Shown: piece after piece, positions 40,817 through 50,014 of the stretch
Layout: every line of letters starts with the position of its first letter
Position numbering within the stretch: position 1 is the first letter of the stretch
Source of the DNA: CAWINY01 sp963837635
GTDB taxonomy: Bacteria; Acidobacteriota; Terriglobia; Terriglobales; Acidobacteriaceae
Length of the DNA stretch: 64,000 nucleotides
Reading direction: 5' to 3'
Assembly (NCBI GenBank): GCA_963837635.1
Contig: CAWINY010000007.1
Span: forward strand, 1,426,001-1,490,000
Position numbers and translations under genes: made by a program
Notes under the pieces: generated by a model
Seen by the model: only the letters and a program-made list of their open reading frames with translations
Told to the model about the DNA's origin: nothing
Database searches by the model: none

Positions 40817-42265
40817 TTACCGCCGTTTACCCTTCGGCTGCGCTCGACCGTCCCGCTTCTTGCCGCGATCGATCCCGACTCGCTTGGCTGCAAACGTCTT
40901 CTTGCCTCGCCATGGACCAACCTTTTTCGGCAGCGCCTGCCTCCTGAACTTGCCGGGATCTTCCAACACCTCGGGCGCGGGTAACTGTTCACGGCGAATG
41001 CGGACAAGAACGGCAGCAAGTTGTTCCGCGCTCCGCTCCCCGAGCAGGATTCTTCCTGCTGCCAAGTCTTCTTCCGCCGGAGCGTCTGCCAGGGCAACGA
41101 TTTCCCGCACCAGGTTTTCCTCGTCACGCGCGCGAATCGCATCCGCCGAAGGCGCGGGCGTCCAGATGGCTTTGATCTTTGCCGACGCCAATAACCGCTC
41201 GGCCACTCCCCGAGCTTGCGCGGGCACGATCATCACCGACAATCCCTTGCGGCCGGCGCGGCCTGTGCGACCGCTGCGATGCACGAGCGCCTGCCGATTC
41301 TCCGGCAGGCCGGCGTGGATCACCAATCCGAGATCGGGCATATCCAATCCGCGTGCGGCCACATCGGTCGCCACGCACACGCGAGCCCGCCCATCGCGCA
41401 AGGCTTGCAGCGCGCTGGTGCGTTCGTGCTGCTTCAGTTCTCCTGAAAGCGCGACTGCGGAGAACCCGCGCTCCTGTAGATTGGCGTGCAGATGTCGCAC
41501 CGCTTCGCGAGTTGAACAGAACACCAGGGCGCCCGGCGCATCGAAATAGCGCAGGGCATTGACCACGGCGTGTTCGGTATCCCGCGGAGCGATCTGAAAC
41601 GCGCGATATTCAATATCGGCGTGCGGCTGGTTCTCCGCCGATAACCCCAGGCGCAGAGCATCGCGCTGATATTGCTTGGCCAGCCCTAATATCTCCTTGG
41701 GCAGCGTTGCCGAAAACATCATGGTGCGCCGCTCCGCGGGCGTAGCGTTCAGCAGGAGCTCAAGTTCTTCCCGAAAGCCGAAATCAAGCATTTCATCCGC
41801 TTCATCTAGAACCACCGCGCGGACGTCGGACAGTTTCAAATGCCCCTGATTCAGGTGATCCGCCAAGCGGCCCGGCGTGCCAACCACGACGTGGGTCCCC
41901 GCCCCCAGGGCGCGTTGCTCGCGACGAATGTCCATGCCACCCACACAAGCGATCACGCGCCCGCCGGCTTCGCCCAACAACCACGCAAGCTCACGCTGCA
42001 CCTGTAGCGCCAGTTCGCGAGTTGGCGCCACCACCAACGCCAGCGGCTTCCGCGGACGCTCAAATCCTTGCGACTCGCCAAGCAGCGTTTCTCCTAATGC
42101 AAGGCCATAGGCCGCGGTCTTCCCCGAACCCGTCTGCGCTGACACCAGCAGGTCGCGCCCTGCTGCTTCAGGCCGAAGGACGGCTTTTTGAACGGGGGTA
42201 GGTTCGGTGTAGTTTCGTGCGGCAAGCGCACGAAGCAAGCTGGCATGAAGTTCAGGAAAACCCAT
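40817..42265 (-). CDS. DEAD-box RNA helicase
   Basis: This is a cytoplasmic ATP-dependent RNA helicase of 482 aa. Conserved motifs in order: Q-motif YTEPTPVQ, motif I SAQTGSGKT, PTRELA, GG, TPGR, motif II DEAD, motif III SAT, then ATDVAARGLD and motif VI HRSGRTGRAGR. The C-terminal extension is basic (KKRDGRAQPKGKRR) but has no DbpA RNA-recognition domain, so it is nearer RhlE/CsdA-like than DbpA. Its last codons include CCCTTCGGCTGCGCTCGAC, which resembles the window's interspersed repeat. A role in ribosome assembly or cold adaptation is typical of the family. Confidence 0.9.
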   Translation of the reverse strand: MGFPELHASLLRALAARNYTEPTPVQKAVLRPEAAGRDLLVSAQTGSGKTAAYGLALGETLLGESQGFERPRKPLALVVAPTRELALQVQRELAWLLGEAGGRVIACVGGMDIRREQRALGAGTHVVVGTPGRLADHLNQGHLKLSDVRAVVLDEADEMLDFGFREELELLLNATPAERRTMMFSATLPKEILGLAKQYQRDALRLGLSAENQPHADIEYRAFQIAPRDTEHAVVNALRYFDAPGALVFCSTREAVRHLHANLQERGFSAVALSGELKQHERTSALQALRDGRARVCVATDVAARGLDMPDLGLVIHAGLPENRQALVHRSGRTGRAGRKGLSVMIVPAQARGVAERLLASAKIKAIWTPAPSADAIRARDEENLVREIVALADAPAEEDLAAGRILLGERSAEQLAAVLVRIRREQLPAPEVLEDPGKFRRQALPKKVGPWRGKKTFAAKRVGIDRGKKRDGRAQPKGKRR

Positions 42266-42511
42266 ATATCTAAGTATAAGGTGACGGGGATGTTCTGGTT
42301 CGCCTTTGCTGTCATCACTTTAGTGTGTGTCTACGTCATTGGCGACGTCACTGCAGGCTGCTCGCAGAGTATTGGGACAATCATGAGCCATCAAATCTTC
42401 ATAGACACACGAGTACCGAAAGACGCTCGTCTCACCGGCGAAGCTGTCCCGAAGCCCGGTTCTGGGAAGTCACTACGAGCGCTTATCATTAAATTGGCTG
42501 AGCTAAGCAAC

Positions 42512-42688
42512 GAACTGCGCGCCCTTAGAGCCTATTTGCGGACGCGCAAGGACAACCTGACGTGGCTCTTTCTTTCGAGCCAGGGGACGCAGATGGTGCG
42601 CCAAAACTTCAACTATCTGGTAGCGGAGATGGGCAAGAGGGCAGGGCTCGGTCACGTACATCCCACATGCATTCGCCACAGTTGCGAC
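42512..42688 (+). pseudogene. Tyrosine recombinase fragment (C-terminal part)
   Basis: An open stretch encodes ELRALRAYLRTRKDNLTWLF and NYLVAEMGKRAGLGHVHPTC ... IRHSC. This matches the region before and around the HxxR box of phage/XerD-type integrases. It stops being family-like after RHSC, before the HxxH/W and catalytic tyrosine boxes, so it cannot be functional. It abuts the 3' end of the ferritin-like gene on the other strand. A second integrase fragment lies at 43461-43697. Confidence 0.65.
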
Positions 42689-42692
42689 CAGT

Positions 42693-43202
42693 TCAGGAGG
42701 GCCATCTGTCCTGCATGCCGCGGAATGCAGATCCCTCAACAAGCAATGCTTTCATGAGGATAATGACGTGGTTTCTTTCTGTTTCCATCACTTGACTTAG
42801 CAGTTCCTGCTTTCCTAAAACATCCTCCACTGCCTTGTAGAATCCGAGTGTTGCTTTTTCAAAATTAAGGGCTGTCTGTAAGGCATCAGTGCGGTCCTGA
42901 ATTTTATCTATGTTCTGAAATGGACCGTGGTGGTGGGAGAAGAATTCAGAAATGGACATCGCTCTCAGATAGTCGCGCTTTTCCGGCGTTTCGCTTACCC
43001 CGATTACTGAAGGAGCCTTCTTCAGAAGCTCCAAAAACGCCTGCTTGTGGGCTTGCTCGTCCTTAGCCAGATGGGAGAAAAGATCTGAGATGTCCTTTAT
43101 ATGGCCGAAATTTTCTGCCAGCCTTGAATATATTTTTGCGCCAAGTTCTTCCGTAGCTACCGCAAACTCCATGCACCCTTTAAGCGTCATATCTTCTATC
43201 AT
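42693..43202 (-). CDS. Ferritin-like (rubrerythrin-family) protein
   Basis: This is a 169-aa helical di-iron protein. The ATG at 43202 follows AAGGA. It begins MIEDMTLKGCMEFAVATEEL, with EELGAKIYSRLAE, LFSHLAKDEQAHKQAF (ExxH), LNFEKATLGFYKAVEDVLG and METERNHVIILMKALL (ExxxH). Together these give the two ExxH-type pairs of ferritin-like superfamily members. Likely functions are peroxide or iron handling. Base composition is more AT-rich than its neighbours and integrase fragments lie on both sides, so horizontal acquisition is likely. Confidence 0.8.
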   Translation of the reverse strand: MIEDMTLKGCMEFAVATEELGAKIYSRLAENFGHIKDISDLFSHLAKDEQAHKQAFLELLKKAPSVIGVSETPEKRDYLRAMSISEFFSHHHGPFQNIDKIQDRTDALQTALNFEKATLGFYKAVEDVLGKQELLSQVMETERNHVIILMKALLVEGSAFRGMQDRWPS

Positions 43203-43460
43203 GAAAATTCCTTTCTGCCCATTGTCGGCTCGATCACCGGCTTCCTGGCCCCAAAGGCTGAGAAAGGGATCGCTGCGGCCATCCAGATCAAAATATTGTC
43301 CTGTTCGGGCGGCCCGCAACGCGGGCATATAGGCCGCTTTTGCGAGAGGACAAGCACCTAGTCTTTTTTCCTTAAACAAAACCCTGAATCAAAAATAACA
43401 TCAGGATGCTAGTCGTACCATCATGTCGCGGTCAAGGAGGTCCGCGAATGATTTCACGTA

Positions 43461-43697
43461 ATGCCTCAGCGTAAATACACGCACCCTAAGCCGAAAGCGG
43501 TCCTTCGACTTCCTGATTTGGACCAAGCAAAATCCGCCGTTATGAACAGCCTGACCTCTGCTGATGCACAGCAAAATCGGCGGTGCTCAACAGCTTGAGT
43601 TCAGTTGACGCACAGCGGGGTTACCGGCACGCAATCAACGAGTTCGAGAGGCCAATTCCGGGGTTCCGGGCGAACGACGGGCAATCCGGAAACTGAC
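43461..43697 (+). pseudogene. Tyrosine recombinase N-terminal fragment with internal tandem duplication
   Basis: An ATG at 43461 begins MPQRKYTHPKPKAVLRLPDL, then DQAKSAVMNSLTSADAQQ, and stops. A second copy of the same segment follows in another frame: LNSLSSVDAQRGYRHAINEFERP. The pattern LPDLxxAKSAVLNSL(S/T)S ... QRxYxHAIxEF is that of the SAM-like N-terminal domain of integrases. About 48 bp are duplicated in tandem, with divergence, which broke the frame. The rest of the integrase is missing. Confidence 0.6.
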
Positions 43698-43712
43698 TCA
43701 CTACCGAAAACC

Positions 43713-44438
43713 TTACTGACTTGGGGAGGAAGGGGTAGTCTCGATCAGCTCTTCCACCGTGACAAATTGAAACCCGTCACTCTTATAGCGGCGGATGAGC
43801 CGGTCGGTGGCTGCGACCGTGGCGGCACGGTCGGCGCCCTGGCGAAGGTGGTCGCCGTCGTGCAGCAGGATGAGATCGCCGCCGCGAATCTGTCGTGTCG
43901 CGATCTGTTCGAGTTTCTCTGGAGGGTAAGGCCTCCAGTCATAGGCCATCGCCGACCACATCACCGGGACATATCCCATCGCGCGCGCGATGCGCAGCAC
44001 CTTAGGCCGCCGGCCGCCAAAGGGCGGGCGAAAGAGCTTGGAGTGCGGCCCGACGGCATCGGTCAGGGCCCGTTCACAAGCCTCAAGCTGCAGCCTTACT
44101 TGGGCTTCGGAGGCGACGGCTAAGTTGGGATGGGTATGCGTGTGATTGCCGATCGCGTGCCCGGCGCGGGCCACGGCTTGGGCAATTTGCGGGCGCTCGG
44201 CCACCCGATGGCCCAGCATGAAGAAGGTCGCATGGACCTCATGTTTTGCCAGCACCGCGAGCAAGTCCAGGGTGTGCGGATCATTGGGGCCGTCGTCATA
44301 GGTGAGCGCAAGCTGGCGCGGATTAGGAGAGCGGGTCACGGTGCGCCCGTACAGTTGCGAGGTGGGCCACATGGCGTGAAAGCCGGCGAGGGATGCGGTC
44401 CCGGCGGCGGCCACGGTCGTGATCAGCGAGGTGAACAT
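43713..44438 (-). CDS. NodB-type polysaccharide deacetylase
   Basis: This is a 241-aa carbohydrate esterase family 4 protein, probably exported or membrane-anchored (MFTSLITTVAAAGTASLAGF). Motifs: ALTYDDGPND (MT1, the catalytic and metal Asp), HTHTHPN (MT2, metal His), RPPFGGRRP (MT3), DWRPYPP (MT4) and LILLHDGD (MT5). It removes N-acetyl groups from glycan polymers such as peptidoglycan or chitin-like material. Codons upstream of 44438 translate the TACCAGGTAACAGG repeat, so they are excluded. Confidence 0.9.
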   Translation of the reverse strand: MFTSLITTVAAAGTASLAGFHAMWPTSQLYGRTVTRSPNPRQLALTYDDGPNDPHTLDLLAVLAKHEVHATFFMLGHRVAERPQIAQAVARAGHAIGNHTHTHPNLAVASEAQVRLQLEACERALTDAVGPHSKLFRPPFGGRRPKVLRIARAMGYVPVMWSAMAYDWRPYPPEKLEQIATRQIRGGDLILLHDGDHLRQGADRAATVAATDRLIRRYKSDGFQFVTVEELIETTPSSPSQ

Positions 44439-44449
44439 TTCTGGGAAGT

Positions 44450-44512
44450 AGGGTAACAGGTACCAGGTAACAGGCGCCATCCTGCGAGCCTGGTACCTGC
44501 TACCTGATGGCT
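44450..44512. repeat. TACCAGGTAACAGG-type inverted pair
   Basis: GGTAACAGGTACCAGGTAAC on the left and CTGGTACCTGCTACCTG on the right. Same family as 30166-30278. Confidence 0.6.
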
Positions 44513-44552
44513 GCCGCTGGGATCTCACAGCGCCTTGTGACATAATTTCTCC

Positions 44553-46838
44553 ATGAAGCACGTTGTCCATGCTGCCTGTCCCCACGATTGTCCCGACGCC
44601 TGCGGGGTGCTGATCACGGTCGAAGACGGCCGCGCGGTGAAGATCGAAGGCGATCCGGCGCATCCGGTGACGCGTGGCTTTCTGTGCGCCAAGGTGGCCA
44701 AATATCTGGACCGGGTCTACTCGCCGGATCGGGTGCTGTATCCGCTTCGCCGGGTAAAGCCAAAGGGTCCGTCGTCAGCACGGGGGTGCCCCACCCTTTC
44801 GCGAAGCGAAGGGTGGGAGACCGCCTTCCAGCGCATCACGTGGGACGCGGCGCTGGACGAGATCGCCTCGCGCTTCCAGCAGATCGTGGCAGAACACGGC
44901 GCGGAAGCTATCCTGCCTTACTCCTACGGCGGCACGTTGGGCGCGCTCAACAATGCCAGCATGGATCGCCGATTCTTTCACCGGCTGGGCGCCTCGCAAC
45001 TGGACCGCACCATCTGCTCAGAGGCCGGCGGGCTCGGGCTGAAGTCGGTGCTGGGGGCCAAACTCGGAACCGAGCCGGAGCAGTTTGCGCACTCGCGACT
45101 GATCCTTGTCTGGGCGAGCAATATCCACGGCAACAACATTCACCTGTGGCCGTTCATCGAGCAGGCGCGACGCGATGGCGCCAAGCTGGTGGTGATCGAC
45201 CCCTACCGCACGCGCACGGCTTCGCTGGCGGACTGGCATCTGGCCATTCATCCCGGTACAGATGTTGCGCTGGCGCTGGGCCTGATGCACGTCATCATCG
45301 GCGAGGGCTTGTATGACGCCGATTATGTCGAGCGCTACACGCTCGGATTCCAGGAGTTGCGGAAGAAAGTCCGGGAGTACCCACCCGAGCGGGTCGCCAC
45401 GTGGACTGGCATTGCCGCGGAGGACATCATCCGCCTGGCCCGCGAGTACGCGACCACGCAACCGGCGGCGATCCGCCTGAACTATGGCGTCCAGCGCGGC
45501 GAGAATGGCGGCATGGCGGTGCGCGCCATTGCCATGCTGCCGTGCATCACCGGATCCTGGAAGCACCTGGGCGGCGGGCTGCAGCTCTCGACTAGCGGGG
45601 CCTTTCCCCTGCGCCGGAAGGCGCTGGAGCGGCCGGATCTGATGGCGCGGACTGGTGTTCACCCACCCTTCGCCAAAAGCGGGCGAGAGGGTGGGGCAAC
45701 CGCAACTCCGCGCATGATCAATATGGTCGAACTGGGGCGCGTGCTGAATGCACCGCTCGATCCACCTATCAAGGCTTTGTTCGTGTACAATTCCAACCCG
45801 GCGGTGGTGGTGCCGGACCGCAACAGCGTGCTGCGCGGCCTGCTGCGGGCCGACCTGTTCACCGTGGTGCACGAACAGTTCCTGACCGACACCTGCGATT
45901 ACGCCGACCTTGTCTTGCCGGCCACCACTTTCTTCGAGCACAAAGACCTGCAGCCGTCCTACGGTCATTACTGGCTGCAGGTATCGCAGCAGGCGATCGA
46001 GCCGCTGGGCGAGTGCCGATCCAACGTCGAGTTGTTCCGCGCGCTAGCCGAACGCATGGGATTCGACGATCCCTGCTTCGGCGAGTCAGTGGATGGGATG
46101 ATTGATGCCGCCCTGGACTCCAACCATCCTTGGCTCGAAGGAATCACCCGCGAGCGGCTGGAGCGCGAAGGCCAGGTAAGGCTTAATTTACGATTTTCGA
46201 TTTCTGATTTCCGATTTAACAAAGCTTCGGTGCAAGAGCCGGCTCCTGCACCTGTGAATGGAGATATTGAAGCTGAGCGGGAACGAGGCAATCAGAAATC
46301 AGAAATCGGAAATCAGAAATCGGAAATTGAACCGTTTCTTCCTTTTGCCACTGGCTTTGCCACCCCGAGCGGCAAAGCCGAGTTATACAGTGAGGCGCAG
46401 GCGGCGCAGGGTTTCGATCCGGTGGCCGCGTTTGTACCTCCCACCGAGTCGCGCCACACCGAGCTGGCGCGGCGCTATCCGCTGGAGTTGCTGCCGCGCA
46501 AAGCCGTCAACTGGCTGAACACGACTTTTTGCAATCTGCCAACCCACCAGGCGCTCGAAGGCCACGGTGACGACGTGCTCGACATCACGGCTGCCGATGC
46601 GCGTGCGCGGGGCATCGCCGATGGCGACACGGTGCGCGTGTTCAACGATCGTGGCGAAGTCCGCTTGCAGGCGCGGGTGGACGCGCGGGTGTCGCAGGGA
46701 GTGGTGGCGGCGCGACTGGGATGGGCCAAGCTCAACCCGGGGGGCGGCAACCTCAACGTGCTGACCTCGCAGCGGCTGACCGACATGGGCGGCGGCCCCA
46801 CCTTCTACTCCACACTGGTCGAAGTCGAGAAAGCGTGA
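44553..46838 (+). CDS. Molybdopterin oxidoreductase (DMSO reductase family) with three in-frame repeat insertions
   Basis: This is a 761-aa molybdenum enzyme of the formate dehydrogenase/DMSO reductase class. The N-terminus HAACPHDCPDACGV ... RGFLCAKV supplies the four cysteines of a 4Fe-4S cluster. SYGGTLGALNNASMDRRF and ICSEAGG lie near the active site, and VWASNIHGNNIH and VVIDPYRTRTA bind the pterin. The C-terminal domain (GDTVRVFNDRGEVRLQARV) is a MopB-CT barrel. No signal peptide is seen. Three segments are translated intergenic repeats: a hairpin at 44791-44816, another at 45662-45695, and a GATTTCTGATTTCC / AATCAGAAATCGG pair at 46184-46330. They add about 80 residues in likely surface loops. 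The partner subunits are not adjacent and the substrate is unknown. Confidence 0.85.
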   Translation: MKHVVHAACPHDCPDACGVLITVEDGRAVKIEGDPAHPVTRGFLCAKVAKYLDRVYSPDRVLYPLRRVKPKGPSSARGCPTLSRSEGWETAFQRITWDAALDEIASRFQQIVAEHGAEAILPYSYGGTLGALNNASMDRRFFHRLGASQLDRTICSEAGGLGLKSVLGAKLGTEPEQFAHSRLILVWASNIHGNNIHLWPFIEQARRDGAKLVVIDPYRTRTASLADWHLAIHPGTDVALALGLMHVIIGEGLYDADYVERYTLGFQELRKKVREYPPERVATWTGIAAEDIIRLAREYATTQPAAIRLNYGVQRGENGGMAVRAIAMLPCITGSWKHLGGGLQLSTSGAFPLRRKALERPDLMARTGVHPPFAKSGREGGATATPRMINMVELGRVLNAPLDPPIKALFVYNSNPAVVVPDRNSVLRGLLRADLFTVVHEQFLTDTCDYADLVLPATTFFEHKDLQPSYGHYWLQVSQQAIEPLGECRSNVELFRALAERMGFDDPCFGESVDGMIDAALDSNHPWLEGITRERLEREGQVRLNLRFSISDFRFNKASVQEPAPAPVNGDIEAERERGNQKSEIGNQKSEIEPFLPFATGFATPSGKAELYSEAQAAQGFDPVAAFVPPTESRHTELARRYPLELLPRKAVNWLNTTFCNLPTHQALEGHGDDVLDITAADARARGIADGDTVRVFNDRGEVRLQARVDARVSQGVVAARLGWAKLNPGGGNLNVLTSQRLTDMGGGPTFYSTLVEVEKA
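44791..44816. repeat. Hairpin repeat inside the molybdopterin enzyme gene (1)
   Basis: CCACCCTTTCGC/GCGAAGGGTGG palindrome, translated in frame as part of SSARGCPTLSRSEGWE. Confidence 0.7.
45662..45695. repeat. Hairpin repeat inside the molybdopterin enzyme gene (2)
   Basis: CCCACCCTTCGCC and GAGAGGGTGGGG arms around a short spacer, translated in frame (HPPFAKSGREGG). Same family as copy 1. Confidence 0.7.
46184..46330. repeat. GATTTCTGATTTC inverted pair inside the molybdopterin enzyme gene (3)
   Basis: Left arm TTTACGATTTTCGATTTCTG (46187-46206) onward; right arm is a run of AATCAGAAATC units (46290-46330). It is read in frame as an Arg/Phe/Ser-rich then NQKSEIGNQKSEIE segment. The same words occur in the IS256 flanks at 19515-19527 and 22454-22480. 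Confidence 0.75.
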
Positions 46839-46857
46839 ACATTTCGCATTGCAAGGC

Positions 46858-46965
46858 TTACCGCGGATTTCACGGATCAGGGACGGATTTGCACGGATCA
46901 GGAAATCCAAAGAAAAATCCGTATTGATCCGTGCGCAATCCGCGTTGATTCGCGGTAAGTAGTTG
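46858..46965. repeat. TTACCGCGGAT/ATTCGCGGTAA large inverted repeat
   Basis: The arms CTTACCGCGGATTTCACGGATC and the complementary GATTCGCGGTAAGT enclose further GGATC/GATCC palindromes. A member of the CGCGGAT family in the gap between the molybdopterin enzyme and bamA. Confidence 0.7.
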
Positions 46966-47152
46966 GACCAGGCTTTGGCAGCCGGGAAACGGAACGAAGA
47001 ACGTCGATTGTTTCTCCGGCTCTCCGGCTCCTGTATAATCACCCATCAACTCTCATCTTGTTGAGGTCACGGATATTATTCGCACGCGGATGGCAGGAGC
47101 TGCCCTTCTAAGGGCCGAAGGCCGGCGCAGATCTCCTGCTTGCCGCAGCGGG

Positions 47153-50014
47153 ATGGCGTCTTTTCTCTTGTTGCTGATGGCACTGCTCGGCAGCGTTGCG
47201 GTTTTTGCCCAGGAGACGCCGAACGTCATTCACGCCATCATCCCGCGCGGCAATCGGCGGATTCCGGCAGAGACGATCAAGTCCCGCGTATTCACGCACG
47301 CGGGGGATCCCTACGATCCGGCGGCCTTGGAACGGGACTTCAACTCGCTGTGGAACACCGGCTACTTTGAAGACCTGCGTATCGAGCGCAGCCCGACCCC
47401 GCAGGGCTGGGACGTCATTGTCTACGTTAAGGAAAAGCCGACCATTCGCGAGATCGACTATGTGGGCTTGACCTCGGTCTCGCGCAGCGATGTGCTCGAC
47501 CGCTTCAAGGAGCGCAAGGTCAGCGTTTCCCAGGAATCGCAGTACGATCCGACCAAGGTGAAGCGCGCCGAGGTGGTGCTGAAAGAATTGCTGGCGGAAC
47601 ACGGCCGGCAGTTCGCCACGGTGAAGACCGAAGTACACCCCATTCCGCCGGCGGCCGTGGGCCTCACCTTTGTGGTGAACGAGGGGCCGAAGGTCAAGGT
47701 GGGGAAGATCGCATTCGAGGGCAACCAGCACGTCAAGAGCCGGACCTTGCGCAGCGCCATGAAGAACCTGAAGCCTATCGGGGTGCCGCACTCGATCTTC
47801 CTGGAAAACCTGTGGTCCAAGACCTACGACGCCGGCAAGCTGAACGAAGACGCCGAGCGGGTGCGCGACGCCTATCAGCAGCGCGGCTACTTCAAGGCGC
47901 TGGTCGGCGATCCGAAGACCAAGATGCGCGCCACCAGCAGCATCTTTGACGTGCGCTTCTCCAAGACGGGAGTCACGCAAGCCCGGGGCGGCAAAGCCGT
48001 GGACGTCACCATGCCGGTCGAGGAGGGCGAGCGCTATTATCTCGCCGGGATTAACTTCTCCGGGAACAAGGCGATTTCGGACACAACGTACCTGCGCCGC
48101 ATCTTCCCGATGAAGGACGGCGACCTATTCGACACCTCGCAGGTGCGCAAGGGCCTGGAGGCACTGCGCAAGGCCTACGGCGGGCTTGGGTACATCAACT
48201 TCACCCCGGTGCCCGACACCAAGCTGGATGACGAGCACCACAAGATCACCTTGAACATCGACTTGGACGAAGGCAAGCAGTTCTTCGTGCGCCGCATCGA
48301 GTTCCAGGGCAACAGCACCACCCGCGACAAGGTGATCCGGCGCGAGCTGGCGGTGGAGGAAGGTCAGGTGTTCAACAGCCGCATGTGGGAGCTCAGCCTG
48401 CTGCGCCTGAACCAGCTCCAGTACTTTGAGCCGCTGAAAACCGAAGGCCAGGCCGCCCCGGGCGAGCGCTCCGACGAGATCAAAACCAACAACCAGGACG
48501 CAACCGTCGATATCACGCTCAAAGTGAAAGAGAAGGGCAAGAACTCCGTTGGCCTGACCGGTGGCGTGAGCGGCTTGGCGGGGTCGTTTATCGGCGTCAA
48601 CTATACGACCAACAACTTCCTGGGCATGGGCGAGACCCTGTCGGTCGGCTTCAATATCGGGGCCCTGCAACGCGATTTGGAGGTAGGCTTTACCGAGCCC
48701 TACGCCTTTGATCGTCCGCTGCAGTTGGGGTTCACCTTCTATGACCGCAAGTACGACTTTAACCAGGCGCAGCTATCGAATATTCTCGGCACGCAGTCGT
48801 CGCAGACCTTCTCGCAGTCCGTGCTGCAGTCGTTGCAGAACTTCAGCCAGTCGAGCAAAGGCATCACGCTCTCGGCCAGCTACCCGTTGCATCGCTCCTT
48901 CAAGCGCATCGGCATCGCTTATACGCTGGACGACTCCACGCTGACCACCTTCACCGACGCCTCGCGGGACTTCTTCGAGTTCCTCAACTTCCGCAGCATC
49001 TCCGGACTCGGCGCGCTGAACGGCATCATCACCAGCAAGGTCACGCCCTCGTTCAGCATCAACAAGATCGACAATCCGGCGCGCCCTCACAACGGCTATG
49101 AATTCATCGCCTCGGCCGACATCGCGGGACTGGGCGGCAGTATCAGGGAAATCCGCCCCACGGTCCAGTACCGGCGTTTCGTCCCGATGAAAGGCCTGAA
49201 GCCGACGAGTTCGGCGGAGGGGCGCAATACCCTGGGCTTCCGCCTCTTAGGCTCCTATCTTAGGGGTTATGGGGGAAGGGTAGCCACGCCCTTCGACCGC
49301 TTCTACACCGGCGGCGATAATGACCTCCGTGGCTTCGATATTCGGGCTGTTACACCGTATGCCTTGATCACCAGCGGCGTGGATTTCCCGTTGACCAGCC
49401 CCACACCCGGTAGTACTCCCCTGAACAACTCGTCGAATCAGCTCTCCGGCAATGCCACGGTGCACATTCCCGTCCAGCAAATCGTCTTTACCGGCGGAGA
49501 TACGGAGATGGTTGCTAACCTGGAATATCGCATTCCGATTGTCGGCCCGGTGACGCTGGCTCCATTCATGGACTTTGGACTGAATTTTGATGCCGGCAAT
49601 TCGCAGTTGCAGTTGAATTCGGCCCAAGTCTCAAGTTTGAACACCACACCTTACGGGTGCCCGATTTACAGCAGTGGTACCGGTTGTTCCGGTGCCGCAA
49701 AAATCAGCACTCCGTTCGCGGGCCACTTGAGTACCATGCGCGGCACAAACTTTGTGCCGCGCATGTCTACCGGTCTGGAGCTGCAGGTGATCATGCCAGT
49801 GATCAACGCGCCTTTCCGGATTTACTACGCGTTAAACGCAATGCGGCTGAACACCACGGCGCCCCCTGCAGCACCGTTTACGCGCAGCATGTTTCCAGCC
49901 AACACCAGTTTAGGCGATTACAATTACCATCAGGCACTCGCTCTATATGCGCCCACGTATCAGCTGAAGGAACCGGCCTCGACCTTCCGATTTACCGTCA
50001 GCACGACGTTCTAG
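47153..50014 (+). CDS. bamA: Outer-membrane protein assembly factor BamA
   Basis: This is the outer-membrane Omp85 insertase of the Bam complex. The ATG at 47153 starts the signal peptide MASFLLLLMALLGSVAVFA; an in-frame ATG at 47090 would add 21 Arg-rich residues. About five POTRA domains follow (first NVIHAIIPRGNRRIPAETIK; second TIREIDYVGLTSVSRSDVL; third KVGKIAFEGNQHVKSRTL; fourth YYLAGINFSGNKAISDTTYL; fifth FFVRRIEFQGNSTTRDKVI). The 16-strand barrel contains GFTEPYAFDRPLQLGF and the RGF motif in GGDNDLRGFDIR, and ends FRFTVSTTF. Skp follows downstream, as in many outer-membrane operons. Its length (about 950 aa) is somewhat above the proteobacterial norm. Confidence 0.93.
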   Translation: MASFLLLLMALLGSVAVFAQETPNVIHAIIPRGNRRIPAETIKSRVFTHAGDPYDPAALERDFNSLWNTGYFEDLRIERSPTPQGWDVIVYVKEKPTIREIDYVGLTSVSRSDVLDRFKERKVSVSQESQYDPTKVKRAEVVLKELLAEHGRQFATVKTEVHPIPPAAVGLTFVVNEGPKVKVGKIAFEGNQHVKSRTLRSAMKNLKPIGVPHSIFLENLWSKTYDAGKLNEDAERVRDAYQQRGYFKALVGDPKTKMRATSSIFDVRFSKTGVTQARGGKAVDVTMPVEEGERYYLAGINFSGNKAISDTTYLRRIFPMKDGDLFDTSQVRKGLEALRKAYGGLGYINFTPVPDTKLDDEHHKITLNIDLDEGKQFFVRRIEFQGNSTTRDKVIRRELAVEEGQVFNSRMWELSLLRLNQLQYFEPLKTEGQAAPGERSDEIKTNNQDATVDITLKVKEKGKNSVGLTGGVSGLAGSFIGVNYTTNNFLGMGETLSVGFNIGALQRDLEVGFTEPYAFDRPLQLGFTFYDRKYDFNQAQLSNILGTQSSQTFSQSVLQSLQNFSQSSKGITLSASYPLHRSFKRIGIAYTLDDSTLTTFTDASRDFFEFLNFRSISGLGALNGIITSKVTPSFSINKIDNPARPHNGYEFIASADIAGLGGSIREIRPTVQYRRFVPMKGLKPTSSAEGRNTLGFRLLGSYLRGYGGRVATPFDRFYTGGDNDLRGFDIRAVTPYALITSGVDFPLTSPTPGSTPLNNSSNQLSGNATVHIPVQQIVFTGGDTEMVANLEYRIPIVGPVTLAPFMDFGLNFDAGNSQLQLNSAQVSSLNTTPYGCPIYSSGTGCSGAAKISTPFAGHLSTMRGTNFVPRMSTGLELQVIMPVINAPFRIYYALNAMRLNTTAPPAAPFTRSMFPANTSLGDYNYHQALALYAPTYQLKEPASTFRFTVSTTF

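Noticed and set aside
42188..42511. N-terminal part of the frame that contains the integrase C-terminal fragment
   Set aside because: Overlaps the helicase start and lacks any family similarity.
44439..44663. N-terminal extension of the polysaccharide deacetylase
   Set aside because: Translates the TACCAGGTAACAGG repeat and lies over the start of the divergent molybdopterin gene.
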